A stretch of DNA of 20,000 nucleotides, from assembly GCA_034096865.1 (NCBI GenBank), contig JAWQFJ010026594.1, forward strand, positions 5,001 to 25,000. Reading direction: 5' to 3'. Shown here piece by piece: positions 1-9,236 of this stretch. The position numbers and the translations under genes were made by a program. Below the pieces are notes generated by a model, which saw only the letters and a program-made list of their open reading frames with translations, was not told the origin of the DNA and did not search any database. The DNA comes from Theodoxus fluviatilis. Taxonomy: Eukaryota > Mollusca > Gastropoda > Cycloneritida > Neritidae. The stretch's first letter is position 1; each line of letters opens with the position of its first letter.

Positions 1-315
1 ACTCACACTTCTATTCCTACATTAACTAATCATTTTACGTTTGCTCTTTTTCGTCTTTCCGACCGGTTGTCTACCGGTTTCTAACCTTTAATGTTATCTC
101 TGTCCGTCCATCCAATTGTTTTTCTGTCTGCCTGCTTGCTTGCCCAACTGCCTGCATGCGTGCACGGGTGCTCGGAACTTGCCATTATAGTGAAGTTGTT
201 CTAGATTTAAGATGTGTTGAATTCAGGTTGGCTTTCTTGCAGCCACAAGACGACAAAAGACAACATTATTCACCTGGTACAGAATTTCAGGCGTGTTACA
301 TTAAAGTACTCTGTG
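1..315. other. Non-coding flank with a degenerate tetranucleotide tract
   Basis: There is no convincing coding frame here. Positions about 100-172 form a cryptic simple repeat built from CTGC, CTGT, TTGC and GTCC steps, probably an aged tetranucleotide microsatellite. The rest is ordinary AT-rich intergenic or intronic sequence with nothing recognisable. Confidence 0.6.
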
Positions 316-478
316 CGCAAGATTCATGAAGAGGCTTAGATGCCAAGGAGGAGATATCAAGTCGTGACAAGTCTTGAGACAAAACACTTCCTGCCCTGTC
401 AGTCCCGTTGCCATAATTTTCAGCTCATGACTTCGAGTTGAAGAGTGCATCTTTCCTTCGCCTCTGCTGCGGCGAATG
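316..478 (+). repeat. Dispersed repeat family A, copy 1
   Basis: This stretch aligns collinearly with 5028-5190. Both start with CGCA(CA)AGATTCATGA. Both contain a TTTTCAGCYCATGAYTTCG block, then GTTG(TG)AAGRGTGC, then a C/T-rich stretch ending GCCTCTG. The middle is more diverged and shorter in this copy. Two related copies in direct orientation about 4.7 kb apart indicate an interspersed element, but I cannot assign it to a named family. No coding frame and no clear target duplication are visible. Copy 1 passes directly into the (ACT)n array at 479, while copy 2 lacks that array, so the array may have grown from this copy's tail. Confidence 0.55.
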
Positions 479-1064
<586 letters not shown>

Positions 1065-1069
1065 ATGAC

Positions 1070-1433
1070 AACAATTGTGACGACGACAAAGCCAATAGTG
1101 ATGATGATGATGATCGTTATCCATTTTTATTTTTAAATATAGAGGGGTTTCTGTCTTAGTCGTAATAAACCAATACCCGGAATGAGTTGAGCAGTGCACG
1201 AAGGTACATGTGAACTGCGTCCAGACATTCGTACTGTGGTTGGACAGTTTCTCATTATTGCTCTGTTGGTGAGCAACAGTGAAACATTTTGTGGGGGCTA
1301 AACGTGCTCATCATGTTTCGGGTCCCAACCGCACTGCAGGGCCCCAAAAGGGAAAGCGCTACTTGGCTGCTTGCGGTGTCCGAGGTACCACATCCAGTGG
1401 CTCTGGCCTTGAGTTGTGCTGTAGTTGTTGGTG
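1070..1433. other. Unannotated non-coding stretch
   Basis: A short GAT-rich tract lies at about 1098-1115, next to the microsatellite. The remaining sequence, including a moderately GC-rich part at 1318-1420, shows no protein-like frame, no splice pair and no RNA gene that I can recognise. Confidence 0.5.
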
Positions 1434-1501
1434 ATGGGGGTGGGTGGGGATGGGGGGTGGGGGATTGGGGGTGGGTGGGGATGGGGGTGGGGGGTGGGGG
1501 G
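1434..1501 (+). repeat. G-rich low-complexity block
   Basis: This is a run of GGGGG, GGGTGGGTGGGG and GGGGGG tracts separated by one or two bases, with more than four G-runs of three or longer. It meets the usual sequence pattern for G-quadruplex formation on the + strand. It is probably an aged (GGGTG)n-type tract. Any regulatory role is inference only. Confidence 0.8.
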
Positions 1502-1838
1502 ATCAAATTATCTGCATCCAACACCGCCATGTTCTTGAATTGAAGAATGAGACTTCTACAAACGGCATCTACTCGCGTTCAAGTTTTGCCCGAGTGACAT
1601 GAAGACCTGCCTCTTCATTCTTTCGAGAACTAGTCGGTGTCTCTTGTGATTCAAAGCACCAGGAAGGTGGAAAACTCGAACCTCACTAATGCACACGTTT
1701 TGACACTAGATGAATAAAGGATGATATTTAGACAAAGGAATTTGCTGTCTGGGTAGTGCTTTTGTGTTACCAACCATGCATTAGCAAGATGAGCAATCAT
1801 CTACTACTTAGTCACCCATATAAATCTATCTTTTTCAC
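1502..1838. other. Unannotated non-coding stretch
   Basis: This is AT-rich DNA without a plausible gene, repeat or RNA. It ends at the target-site duplication of the SINE-like element that starts at 1850. Confidence 0.5.
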
Positions 1839-1847
1839 TGTTTTATC
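1839..1847. repeat. Target-site duplication, left (SINE-like copy 1)
   Basis: TGTTTTATC is repeated at 2142-2150, immediately outside the SINE-like element. Nine bases is short, but the placement at both exact ends supports it. Confidence 0.6.
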
Positions 1848-1849
1848 TT

Positions 1850-2140
1850 GCCTTGGGCAAAGGCTGTTGTTATTTGTTGACTCCAGCCAAAAACCAAGGC
1901 TACAGCAAAATGTTGTTATGATGTACTGTTATGTGGGGATTATCTTCAGCCGTGGTAAGCTCCTAACATAAACAACTGGCATTCTCTGGAGACAGAGATC
2001 AAATCCCCTGAAGACGGAGTGTGGCTGCCTATATGGCGGGGTGTTCAAAAACCGTTACACACGCAATCATCTCACTCACTTGGGTGATTCTGGGAGTGGT
2101 TAGCCCAGGTACGCAACAACAACAACAACAACAACAACAA
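1850..2140 (+). mobile_element. SINE-like element with (CAA)n tail, copy 1
   Basis: This ~290 bp element starts with GCCTTGGGCAAAGGC, a small hairpin, and ends in (CAA)n at about 2114-2140. It is flanked by a 9 bp direct repeat TGTTTTATC at 1839-1847 and 2142-2150, read as a target-site duplication. A copy on the opposite strand lies at 18280-18560. I count about 10 substitutions and one indel over ~265 aligned bases (about 96% identity), and both copies start at the same base. A pol III B-box-like motif, GATCAAATCC, lies at 1997-2006, with a looser A-box-like TCTTCAGCCGTGG at about 1943-1955. These suggest a tRNA-related promoter about 95 bp from the 5' end. No protein is encoded; the open frame spanning this region is incidental. 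Mobility by target-primed reverse transcription using a partner LINE is inferred. The family name is unknown to me. Confidence 0.8.
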
Positions 2141-2141
2141 A

Positions 2142-2150
2142 TGTTTTATC
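2142..2150. repeat. Target-site duplication, right (SINE-like copy 1)
   Basis: TGTTTTATC follows the (CAA)n tail directly after one A and matches 1839-1847. Confidence 0.6.
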
Positions 2151-2174
2151 AGAACCCTCCCATCCCCCCTCCAG

Positions 2175-2194
2175 CCCCCCCCCCCCCCCCCCCC
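2175..2194. repeat. Homopolymer C20
   Basis: Twenty consecutive C within a wider C-rich tract, about 2155-2215. This is a likely site of assembly or length error and creates a false poly-Pro frame. Confidence 0.95.
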
Positions 2195-2360
2195 TCCACT
2201 CCCGTTGACTCCCCAAATGTTTGCAGTTCAAAATGAAAGTTCAAATTTAAATGAAAGATAAACCTTTGAAGTTTCAAACAGAAAATGAATGTGAAGAGAA
2301 AGAAAGGGATTTGTAAAAATCCAGTTCTTTGAGTTAAAGCTGTTTTACTTTTTGTGGTAG

Positions 2361-2666
2361 AGGATAGATTATAAGCTTACGACTTTGTGCTTCAAAGCCA
2401 TCGACAACACCGCACCACACGCTCTTACAGAAATTCTTGCAGTCTACACGCCCTTCAGCTCTCTACGCTCAGCTGCTGACTCTAGAATGTTTAAGGTCCC
2501 CCGCCGTAATAAGAAAACTCAAGGACAGCGTGCCTTCTCCTTTATTGGACTTGTAACCTGGAATAGTCTCCCTCTCTCAGTCCGTCATTCTGACACTCTG
2601 CCCCAGTTCAAAAGTGCTCTAAAGACCCGATCCGCCTTTCTCGCTGAGATGCTTCGCCTTACTTGA
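2361..2666 (+). pseudogene. LINE reverse transcriptase, C-terminal remnant (CR1/jockey-like)
   Basis: An open frame without a start codon reads RIDYKLTTLCFKAI at its beginning and continues to a TGA at 2664-2666. It is the extreme C-terminus of a non-LTR retrotransposon polymerase, past the catalytic core. The RIDYK..L...KA block, the SLRS stretch, the R.K..G.RAFSF..L.TWNSLPLSVR segment and the final FKSALKT are the usual C-terminal signature of such proteins. Only about 101 residues remain of a protein normally near 900-1000, so this is a 5'-truncated dead copy. A TAG lies immediately upstream at 2358-2360, where homology stops. The element continues through a 3' UTR to 2875. The exact clade (CR1, L2 or jockey) cannot be settled by eye. 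Confidence 0.8.
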
Positions 2667-2875
2667 CCTGGCCTGCAAGTGCTGTGTATATATTGTATAG
2701 TTTGTTCTATGTGTTCTATTGGATCTTAGTTTTTGTTTTTTGTTTATGTGTGTAGTGTGCGAGTTTTTGTAGGAATGTTGTATGAGTGTTGATTCTTTGG
2801 ATTGCAAACGCCATGAGCTTGCCTGTCATGGGAAGGTATGTGCGTATGAATAAACTATTATTATTATTATTATTG
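2667..2875 (+). mobile_element. LINE 3' UTR and (ATT)n tail
   Basis: This sequence follows the RT remnant directly. It contains TTGCAAACGCCATGAGCTTG and ends with AATAAA at 2849-2854 and a TTA/ATT microsatellite at 2856-2874. Short microsatellite-like 3' tails instead of poly(A) are typical of L2/CR1-type LINEs, which fits the coding remnant upstream. I could not find a matching target duplication, because the truncated 5' edge is not sharply defined. Confidence 0.7.
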
Positions 2876-2879
2876 TTAT

Positions 2880-3243
2880 ATAAAACTTTGTCTTGCACTT
2901 GTCTACTTTATTTTCAGTATACTTTAATTGAAAAAAGTCAATATCCATAACACTTTTCTCAGCCTTTCGTATAAGGGTTGGCGGTACATGTTCAGACACT
3001 GAGTTCAATTTCAACTTGTCTGAGTGTGGGCGCCGAAAACTTCTTGTGGGAAGCATAAATTTACTTTTCTCTTAAGACTGAAGGATGTAGCTGGGATGGA
3101 GAGTTTCCATCTCAACCAGAGGCTGAATGTGAAGAGAAATGTTCGGCTCTCTTTAGCTGCATCCTCAATTATCTGATTAATTCGATAGACGACGTTTTCA
3201 TGAAGGGTGTTTCATTTGCGTGATCTTTGTCTCTGGTGAATAC
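2880..3243. other. Unannotated non-coding stretch
   Basis: Nothing recognisable. Short frames on both strands lack protein-like composition or splice signals. Confidence 0.5.
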
Positions 3244-3375
3244 GTAAGTAGGTAGGATGGTTCGTTGGTTGGCTGGCCGATTGGTTAGTCGGTGGATGGG
3301 TGGGTGGCTGGTTATTCGGTTTGTTGGTCGGTTAGTTGGTCGGTCTGTTGGTGGGTTGTTGGTCTTATTGGTTTG
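3244..3375. repeat. Degenerate GGTT/TTGG tetranucleotide repeat
   Basis: About 130 bp of interrupted TGGT, CGGT, TGGG and TTGG steps, such as GGTTGGCTGGCCGATTGG. The mixed units are best read as an old, mutated tetranucleotide microsatellite. Confidence 0.75.
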
Positions 3376-3834
3376 ATGACATGTTGTCTTCGTCGTCGCT
3401 GTTAAGAATGTTTGCAGTGTTCACGATAGATCAGTTCAACTCAGCCTAACAGCAGGTACAAACTTAATTTCAGGCATTTAAAAGTGTGTTTCTAAATCAA
3501 TTTTATCAACAAGTATCTCGGAGTTTCTTGCACGCTTTTCTTCCCCCTATTCGAATTGCAAAAGATCACGGCGTGGAATTAAATTTAAAGGCGATGTCGC
3601 GACTGTCAACATGGACACAAACACTCATTATCGTGAAAAGTATCTGCCTTCCTATTTACTCTTGCTCAAATTCCTGATCACTGCTGCGACGTACAACATT
3701 CTGCATGGGGATCAATATAGACCATGTGGTGTGATGTCTGGTCATCCAACCCCAAGCCCATCGCAAACAACACCCGTTGGCCTACGTACCTGTCGCCCTC
3801 CACCCCCTGTCTCTCCACCCCTCTACCTAGGCCG
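3376..3834. other. Unannotated stretch upstream of a CpG-rich block
   Basis: The overlapping short open frames (about 3486-3677 and 3611-4018) show no domain or motif and are not accepted as genes. The sequence becomes more C-rich from about 3740 towards the promoter-like block. Confidence 0.45.
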
Positions 3835-4130
3835 GCTTGTCCTATGTCTGGCGAGGAACCGCCACGCTCGCGCACGCGCACGCGTGAACAATGATGACAG
3901 CGCCATCTATCAGAGGCCCCTACTGGTGGTCACGCAAGCCACGGGCATCTGCCGCACGCGCCAAGATTTGATTGGTCCAGAGGATCTGCCGGCTATCCTG
4001 ATTGGTCTGCTGCCGTGAATGCGCCAGGGAGGCGCGTGTTTTTGGAGCCCAGTCAAGCTGTTTTGTCAGACGTTTGCATTTATCTCGCGCTTTCTCACAA
4101 AGGTGTGAGACCTCGGACTCGGGCCGCCCA
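3835..4130. promoter_or_regulatory. CpG-rich promoter-like block (NRF1-type and paired CCAAT sites)
   Basis: This block has clearly more CpG than its surroundings. At about 3868-3885 the sequence CGCGCACGCGCACGCG contains a perfect match to the NRF1 consensus YGCGCAYGCGCR. Two inverted CCAAT boxes, each inside TGATTGGTC or TGATTGGTCT, start at 3971 and 4001, exactly 30 bp apart, a spacing typical of paired NF-Y sites in CpG promoters. An inverted repeat TCTCACA/TGTGAGA lies at about 4093-4110. Together these suggest a CpG-island type promoter or first-exon region. The direction and the gene driven are unknown; no downstream coding exon is evident inside the window. Confidence 0.45.
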
Positions 4131-4154
4131 CAGGGAGCGCATTGTGTGGAGAAA

Positions 4155-4262
4155 GAGGGGGGGGGATGGGTGAGGGTGAGGGTGTGGAGGGGGGGGGGGT
4201 AGACTGGGGGTGGAAGTGGGGGAGAGTTGGGGAGGAGGGATGTTAGGACAGGGGGCAAGGTG
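4155..4262 (+). repeat. G-rich purine tract
   Basis: Repeated G-runs, including runs of 9-12, are separated by AT, TGA or AGA. The sequence is compatible with G-quadruplex formation on the + strand. It lies just beside the CpG-rich block, so it could belong to the same regulatory region, but that is inference. Confidence 0.75.
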
Positions 4263-5027
4263 AAAAAAGGAGGGTGAGAGACGGGGTGGAGGGTGCTAAA
4301 GAGGATCGGCGAGGACAGATGTGACAGGTCAGTGGCTTGAGTTCATCCACGCCTTCTCCACGTTTGCACCTCTGGATCAGATTCGGGCCAATCCCCTTCA
4401 GAATTAAACAGTTCCCGATGCTGGCATTCCTTTATTTGTCCTTGTCTCCTGCGCAAGTGTGAAGGAGAAGTGAAATCAAGCTCTCATTAAAGAGCAAAGT
4501 GAGGAAGAACGCGTCGCATTGGCCGATGTTTGTGACAATGCGATATTGTTGATAACGACGAGATAAAAAGTTTGAGGTCGAAAAGTCACTTGACATGTGT
4601 TTTTCAGCTGTGACGCTGTGAATCAGTCGATAAACGTGCATGTTATCAAAGTAGCAGCTGGAAAATAATTAAGAGCTAGCTGCTGCAACTGCTAGGCAGT
4701 CATCGAAGCTACATATTTTCTGGCTCATGGAACTTTATAATCAAAATCACGCACCAATGTTCATACCTTCTTTTGTCTATGATAAGACAGGGAACAAACC
4801 CACAGCAAACAACAGACATTTGCTCGAAATTTATGGTCAGACATTTGTAAGTGTTCATCATAGTGGGCAAGGGTATTTTACACGTGTTTTTAAGGCATAC
4901 AGGGAGGTTTTCTCACGTGAACTTGTCTTGAATGTTGAGCCTCATAAATTTCAACCACCAGACAGCCCAAGACGTTTAACTCGAGACATTTTTCAGTCCA
5001 GGGATAGTCTCGCGTGAGTGTAATTTT
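4263..5027. other. Unannotated non-coding stretch
   Basis: No protein-like or RNA feature is supported. The 96-codon frame at 4727-5017 starts at an ordinary ATG but shows no domain, no repeat and no splice evidence, so it is left out as a gene. Confidence 0.45.
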
Positions 5028-5190
5028 CGCACAAGATTCATGAGGGGGATGTACATGACAAGACCGCACTGTATGTTTGTGACACGCGTTACGTAAAAGC
5101 ACTGGCAACCATGTCGTGTCTGCTGTCGGTTTTTCAGCCCATGATTTCGCGTTGTGAAGGGTGCTCTGTCTTTTTGCCTCTGACGTCATA
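5028..5190 (+). repeat. Dispersed repeat family A, copy 2
   Basis: This stretch is collinear with 316-478. It shares the CAAGATTCATGA start, TTTTTCAGCCCATGATTTCG near 5130-5150, and GTGAAGGGTGCTCTG followed by GCCTCTG. After that point the two copies diverge completely: this one continues into CGTCATACGC-type sequence, while copy 1 continues into (ACT)n. That break probably marks the element's 3' end. Confidence 0.55.
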
Positions 5191-5818
5191 CGCAGCGTTA
5201 AATGACGAAAGATTACCCACCTGTCAAAATGAAACACGAAATGACAGCATCTTCCTGTACATATTTCAATATGCCCTTTGTATACTTGCCCACATTCCAG
5301 TACAGAAATAGCACCAGCAGGAAAGACGTAAAAAACGTGAATTCCTGGGACAGAGACTGGTTCAGTTGACAACAAGAAGCAATGATTGTGTTGAGAGATG
5401 CAAGTTAGTTCCTCGTTCCGAAGGTCATATGTATATGATTTATTCTCACATCTGACCTTCTCGGAGCATCGTGTTGAGGTTCACAGTCAGGCACTGTAAA
5501 CGTCAGGATGATACAGGAAATTGCTGCTGAGCATTAACTGTGATTAAGACATGCGTTATGTAAGGATAATGCCGGAGTAACAAATGCCTTCAAATGTGTA
5601 CAAATCAACGTCAGTTCGCCCAAGGGTCTATCTAATTCATCCAGATCTGCAGAATCCCAAACTTAGGTAGGGAGTCACGTAGAGCGCTTCATAACATGTT
5701 GCTAACTTGACTCACGTAGCAACTGCTGCCTTGGAGCAACGTCAGTTCCGCGAGATCCATTGGTATGACATCCCAGTAACCTTGGTGCGGAGTCAGATTT
5801 ATTAATCTTCAAAGACTG
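5191..5818. other. Unannotated stretch with one short inverted repeat
   Basis: The only structure seen is an inverted repeat, GAAGGTCATATGT at 5420-5432 against ACATCTGACCTTC at 5448-5460, matching at 12 of 13 positions with a 15 nt spacer. Each arm contains AGGTCA, the half-site of many nuclear receptors. No coding frame is supported. Confidence 0.5.
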
Positions 5819-5833
5819 CCCCCCCCCCCCCCC
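5819..5833. repeat. Homopolymer C15
   Basis: Fifteen consecutive C. The length is likely to vary or be misassembled. Confidence 0.95.
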
Positions 5834-6229
5834 AAATCGCAATAACTAACCATCTTTATCCCAAAGGTAAAATCTACAAAGGTTATAATTTTATGGTTAA
5901 GGAAAAATCGTACGTTCTCGAATAAGGCCAAAGCTATGTTGAAAGCAATACAATGTGAGCGCAAAATTAGTTTTGGCTGTAAAATAGGGACAAACCTGAA
6001 GTAAAACTTAGGCCGCTGAATCCCGAAAATAAACATTTAAAATTAACAAAGCAATGAAGGAGGTATACAGTGAAATTTAAAAAACTGGTAATCAAATTAG
6101 TTTATTTCGTTACAGAATAGATCGGCCTCAGCCTATAGGTCTTTGACCAACACGTGTGGTTTGATTTTAACTTTGATTGTCCTTTTTTGCTTTCTCTATT
6201 TTTGAAGATTTTTGTTGTTGACATGATTG
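5834..6229. other. AT-rich unannotated stretch
   Basis: AT-rich sequence without a gene or repeat that I can recognise. Confidence 0.5.
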
Positions 6230-6262
6230 CACACACACACACACACACACACACACGCGCGC

Positions 6263-6309
<47 letters not shown>

Positions 6310-6313
6310 GACG

Positions 6314-6360
<47 letters not shown>

Positions 6361-6361
6361 T
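6230..6361. repeat. (CA)n dinucleotide microsatellite
   Basis: About 130 bp of CA, interrupted by CGCGCG at about 6257 and by ATATAGACGCAT at about 6305-6316. The His-Thr and Cys-Val frames across it are artefacts. Confidence 0.97.
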
Positions 6362-6795
6362 CACTTGTCAAATGCAAGTATTATAACAGTAGCACTGCAG
6401 ATAGTTTATCCAGAATCAGTGTCAAAAGAGGATAAAAGGTTTTCAAGCAGAAGACATTTACAATGAACAAGTGATGTTGTAGACCACTTCACACTGACAG
6501 TGAAACGACATGTAAACCGTCAAGAGTGGAATCGAGAGCTGCAGGAAAATACGTCGAACAATGGGAATTCAATATCCCGCCTGAACCACTCTGCAGCTTT
6601 TGACCAACCGTCACTATGGAAAACACTAACAACATATGTTGAGGAGGTTTGTAAAATTTGACACCACGAACAGACAACTGAACATCATGACGAAGAATCA
6701 GTCTGTCAATCTCAAGACAAAGAGGCTCTCTTTCTACAGCAGCACCAGAGGCGCGTTTTCTAGAGGGGACGATACCTATCAGAAACAATCGAAGC
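6362..6795. other. Unannotated stretch
   Basis: A 99-codon minus-strand frame (6489-6788) has mixed, protein-like composition but no motif that I recognise and no clear splice sites. I do not call it a gene. Confidence 0.4.
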
Positions 6796-6950
6796 TCGAG
6801 CGCTAGCGAGGAGTGCTTGCGACTCTCAAAGGATTTCTTCGACTTGAACCCGTCCCACGCAAACGCTCACCGTGAACGTTCATCTCAGAACATTTTCAAT
6901 AGCTATCGCTACGAATCGCTACCATCTTGGAAACGGGCCTTAAGAATAAA
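6796..6950 (+). repeat. Dispersed repeat family B, copy 1
   Basis: This stretch aligns collinearly with 8621-8790. It begins GAGCGCT and continues GAGGAGTGCTTGCGA (GACGAGCGCTCGCAA in copy 2). A second strong block, CTCACCGTGAACGTTCATCTC, reads CTCACCGTGAGCGCTCGTCTC in copy 2. ATCGCTACGAATCGCT-like motifs follow. Identity in these blocks is high, while the intervening sequence is diverged and differs in length. The element is CpG-rich relative to its surroundings, has no coding frame and matches no family I can name. Confidence 0.45.
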
Positions 6951-7241
6951 GTCGGTTATGGGGGATTTTCGAAAACTTTTTCTCAAAACTGAATGCACTG
7001 CCCGATTTTTAAAAATAAATTCCAACGTAATTTTTTAATCACTTGATGTGATATGTGGCCAGACAAGAAGAGCCGTATGTGTTACAGTATTCAGTTTTTC
7101 ATTCTTCCAATCATCAAATTACCAGCGTGCATACTCTCTCTGTTGCAAAACTGTTTAGGGAAATTGATACACTGTATTAAAAAAGATAACCAAAAAGACG
7201 CATAGCCACCTTTAAATACATATTTTCTGTCACAAGTAATA
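6951..7241. other. AT-rich unannotated stretch
   Basis: No feature recognised. Confidence 0.5.
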
Positions 7242-7615
7242 GTCACTCTTTAGCGACTATAATTAGAAGGTTATTTAGTGTCTGAATAAAAAGATGCTTT
7301 TGTTGAAGAAGACACATAACAGCATCCAAATAAAGACACCATGTGCATTGAAAATGACTACAAATAGACACTTTGGCGAGAAATGCGTCTTAAAATGGAC
7401 ACGACTATTTCAAAGAAATCCAACTGAATTGAGACATTTCTGTTTGTGTCTTAAATAAGACGCATAATGTGTCTAATTATAGTCACAAATTAGTGTCAAA
7501 GTGTCTTGTCACACACTTTGGTCACATAAAAGCGACTGTAGTGATGTACATGTCTATGTCCAGACACATTCAGTCATGTGTTTAAATATAGCTTCCCCCG
7601 CCCGCCCCTTACCCC

Positions 7616-7661
<46 letters not shown>

Positions 7662-8018
7662 TTATGTCCGCCATTATCATCCAGTTAACATCCTCCTTAT
7701 CACTAAAGTTTTAATTGTTACGACAGGCATTACATGTGTTCAGTTTTTGAAGCAGTGGACGCTCATGAATTCAGTTGATTGGAGAAGTATTTAGAGATAG
7801 ATAATATGAGCAAAGACACATTCTGTGATATGTGTCTATATTTTGACATCCCTCTGGTATTTGAGGAACTTGTCGAGAAGAGTAGGAAAGACGCGTTGTG
7901 GTTGTGTCTAAATTTAGACGCTTCTCTACTTCTGTAGGAGATATTCTCGAGATTATGCATCTTAGACATCTCAAGATGGAAGACGGAAATGAGCTTGATT
8001 GTGACTAAATTTAGACAG
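7242..8018. repeat. Cluster of GTGTC/GACAC imperfect palindromes
   Basis: At least eight 16-18 bp imperfect palindromes of the form GTGTCT-N6-AGACRC occur here. Examples are GTGTCTTAAATAAGACGC (7446-7463), GTGTCTAATTATAGTCAC (7469-7486), GCGTCTTAAAATGGACAC (7385-7402), GTGTCTATATTTTGACAT (7832-7849), GTGTCTAAATTTAGACGC (7904-7921) and GTGACTAAATTTAGACAG (8001-8018), with shorter GTCAC...GCGAC versions at 7242 and 7521. I count 13 GTGTC/GACAC pentamers in ~780 bp, where about 1.5 are expected by chance. In 7311-7567 successive half-sites recur every ~21-30 bp, like a decayed minisatellite or a clustered binding-site array. A (CT)n tract interrupts the cluster. Confidence 0.6.
7619..7657. repeat. 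(CT)n microsatellite
   Basis: Uninterrupted CT dinucleotide repeat of about 20 units inside the palindrome cluster, preceded by a C-rich tract (CCCCCGCCCGCCCC). Confidence 0.97.
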
Positions 8019-8620
8019 ATATTTGCAGAAAAGACAGATATGATGTCTCAAAGTATCTGAATCAAGGCGTGTTTTTACAGTGATATGGTCGGCTATTGTA
8101 TCGACTTGAAGTCTGCGATGACGGATCAGTTGTAATTGTCGACACCACCACGCAGAAATATATTCCATTCTGGAAATGGTGAATTTTCCCCCACGAAAAG
8201 TTTGTTCTGCTCCTACGAATGAACATGAAGCGAAGTAGTTTTCAAGTCCAAAATAACATATAGGCCTACTTCAAAATACTGAGAGAATCGCCTAAAATGT
8301 AACGATGAGGAACTCTACAATCATCATAGAGGCAACCCCCAAACATTCTATAACCAGGGCATGTAAGCACGTCTTTTGCCCTGTGAATGTTGAATCCGAA
8401 CACAGCTGTTGTTTGGCTTCTGTCACGCGTATCAACTTGTCGTATACCGTCGCTGTTTCCACTGTTGTTTTGCTTGACACTGAAGGTCCGTATGTTCGCG
8501 TTGAAACACAGCAAAGCAGTGAGGCAGGTTTGTTAGAAGCGATCCTATCGCATCGTGCGCGATGGTCCATCGGGACCAAAGACGCGCTTCGTTTCGAAAG
8601 GTATTAAAAACTGTTTAACG
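8019..8620. other. Unannotated stretch with a short hairpin
   Basis: Opposing ~100-codon frames on the two strands at 8292-8607 mirror each other and show no domain, so neither is called. TGGTCC-ATCG-GGACCA at about 8563-8578 is a perfect 6 bp hairpin with a four-base loop. Confidence 0.45.
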
Positions 8621-8790
8621 AGCGCCTCACGACGAGCGCTCGCAAAGCTCAGAGCTTTTCTCCTACCTGTCATGCCGGCACTCACCGTGAGCGCTCGTCT
8701 CTGAGCCATAAAAACGGTGAAATTAAACGCACCTTTGATCTCGCTAGACGATCGCTTACGATGCGTTTGGATCGCTTGTGGGAAAATGGA
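8621..8790 (+). repeat. Dispersed repeat family B, copy 2
   Basis: This is the partner of 6796-6950, in the same orientation. It contains GACGAGCGCTC near 8632 and the inverted GAGCGCTCGTC near 8690, so this copy can itself fold with a ~45 nt loop. It ends in ATCGCTTACGATGCG and GGATCGCTTG motifs. Its identity is unknown. Confidence 0.45.
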
Positions 8791-9236
8791 CTACGTAGCA
8801 TGTAAACAGTATGACGAGCTTCCGTTTATTGAGCACAGAAGGTATGAAGTAGACAAACGTGACGTACTAAGTGTAGCAATTTGAGTTGCATAAAATGATT
8901 GATGTCGAATTTCTACTGTAGTTACAGGACGTAGAAGCTGGTTCAATGATGCGGCACTTGTGTTAAGGTCTGTAAATTTGTTTCTCGACCTATAGGTCAA
9001 GGGTATTTGACTCTGTAACTGGTGATCATTATGCATGTCTTCCCAAAGAAAAGCAGAAAAACACAAAGAAAAGCATAAAATGTGAAAAGCGCGGGATGAA
9101 GGAGGTATGCAAACATGCATGTGCATACCAAAAGTGTCAGCAAAATTCCTCTTTGAGGGTGAAACGAATATGAACTGGTGGGATGATTTTTCCAACATTT
9201 GAAGATAAACCAATCAGGACAGCTCCCGTCTGAACT
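8791..9236. other. Unannotated stretch
   Basis: A 140-codon minus-strand frame (8791-9213) has no recognisable domain and lacks splice support, so it is not called as a gene. Nothing else is seen. Confidence 0.4.

Noticed and set aside
2021..2236. Frame with poly-Gln and poly-Pro
   Set aside because: It spans the (CAA)n tail of the SINE-like element and the C20 run and is not a gene.
3885..3925. CTCF-like motif near GCGCCATCTATCAG
   Set aside because: Only about 8 of 12 core positions fit, which is too weak to report as a site.
3611..4018. 135-codon + strand frame across the CpG-rich block
   Set aside because: Pro/Arg-rich composition follows base composition, with no motif and no splice support.
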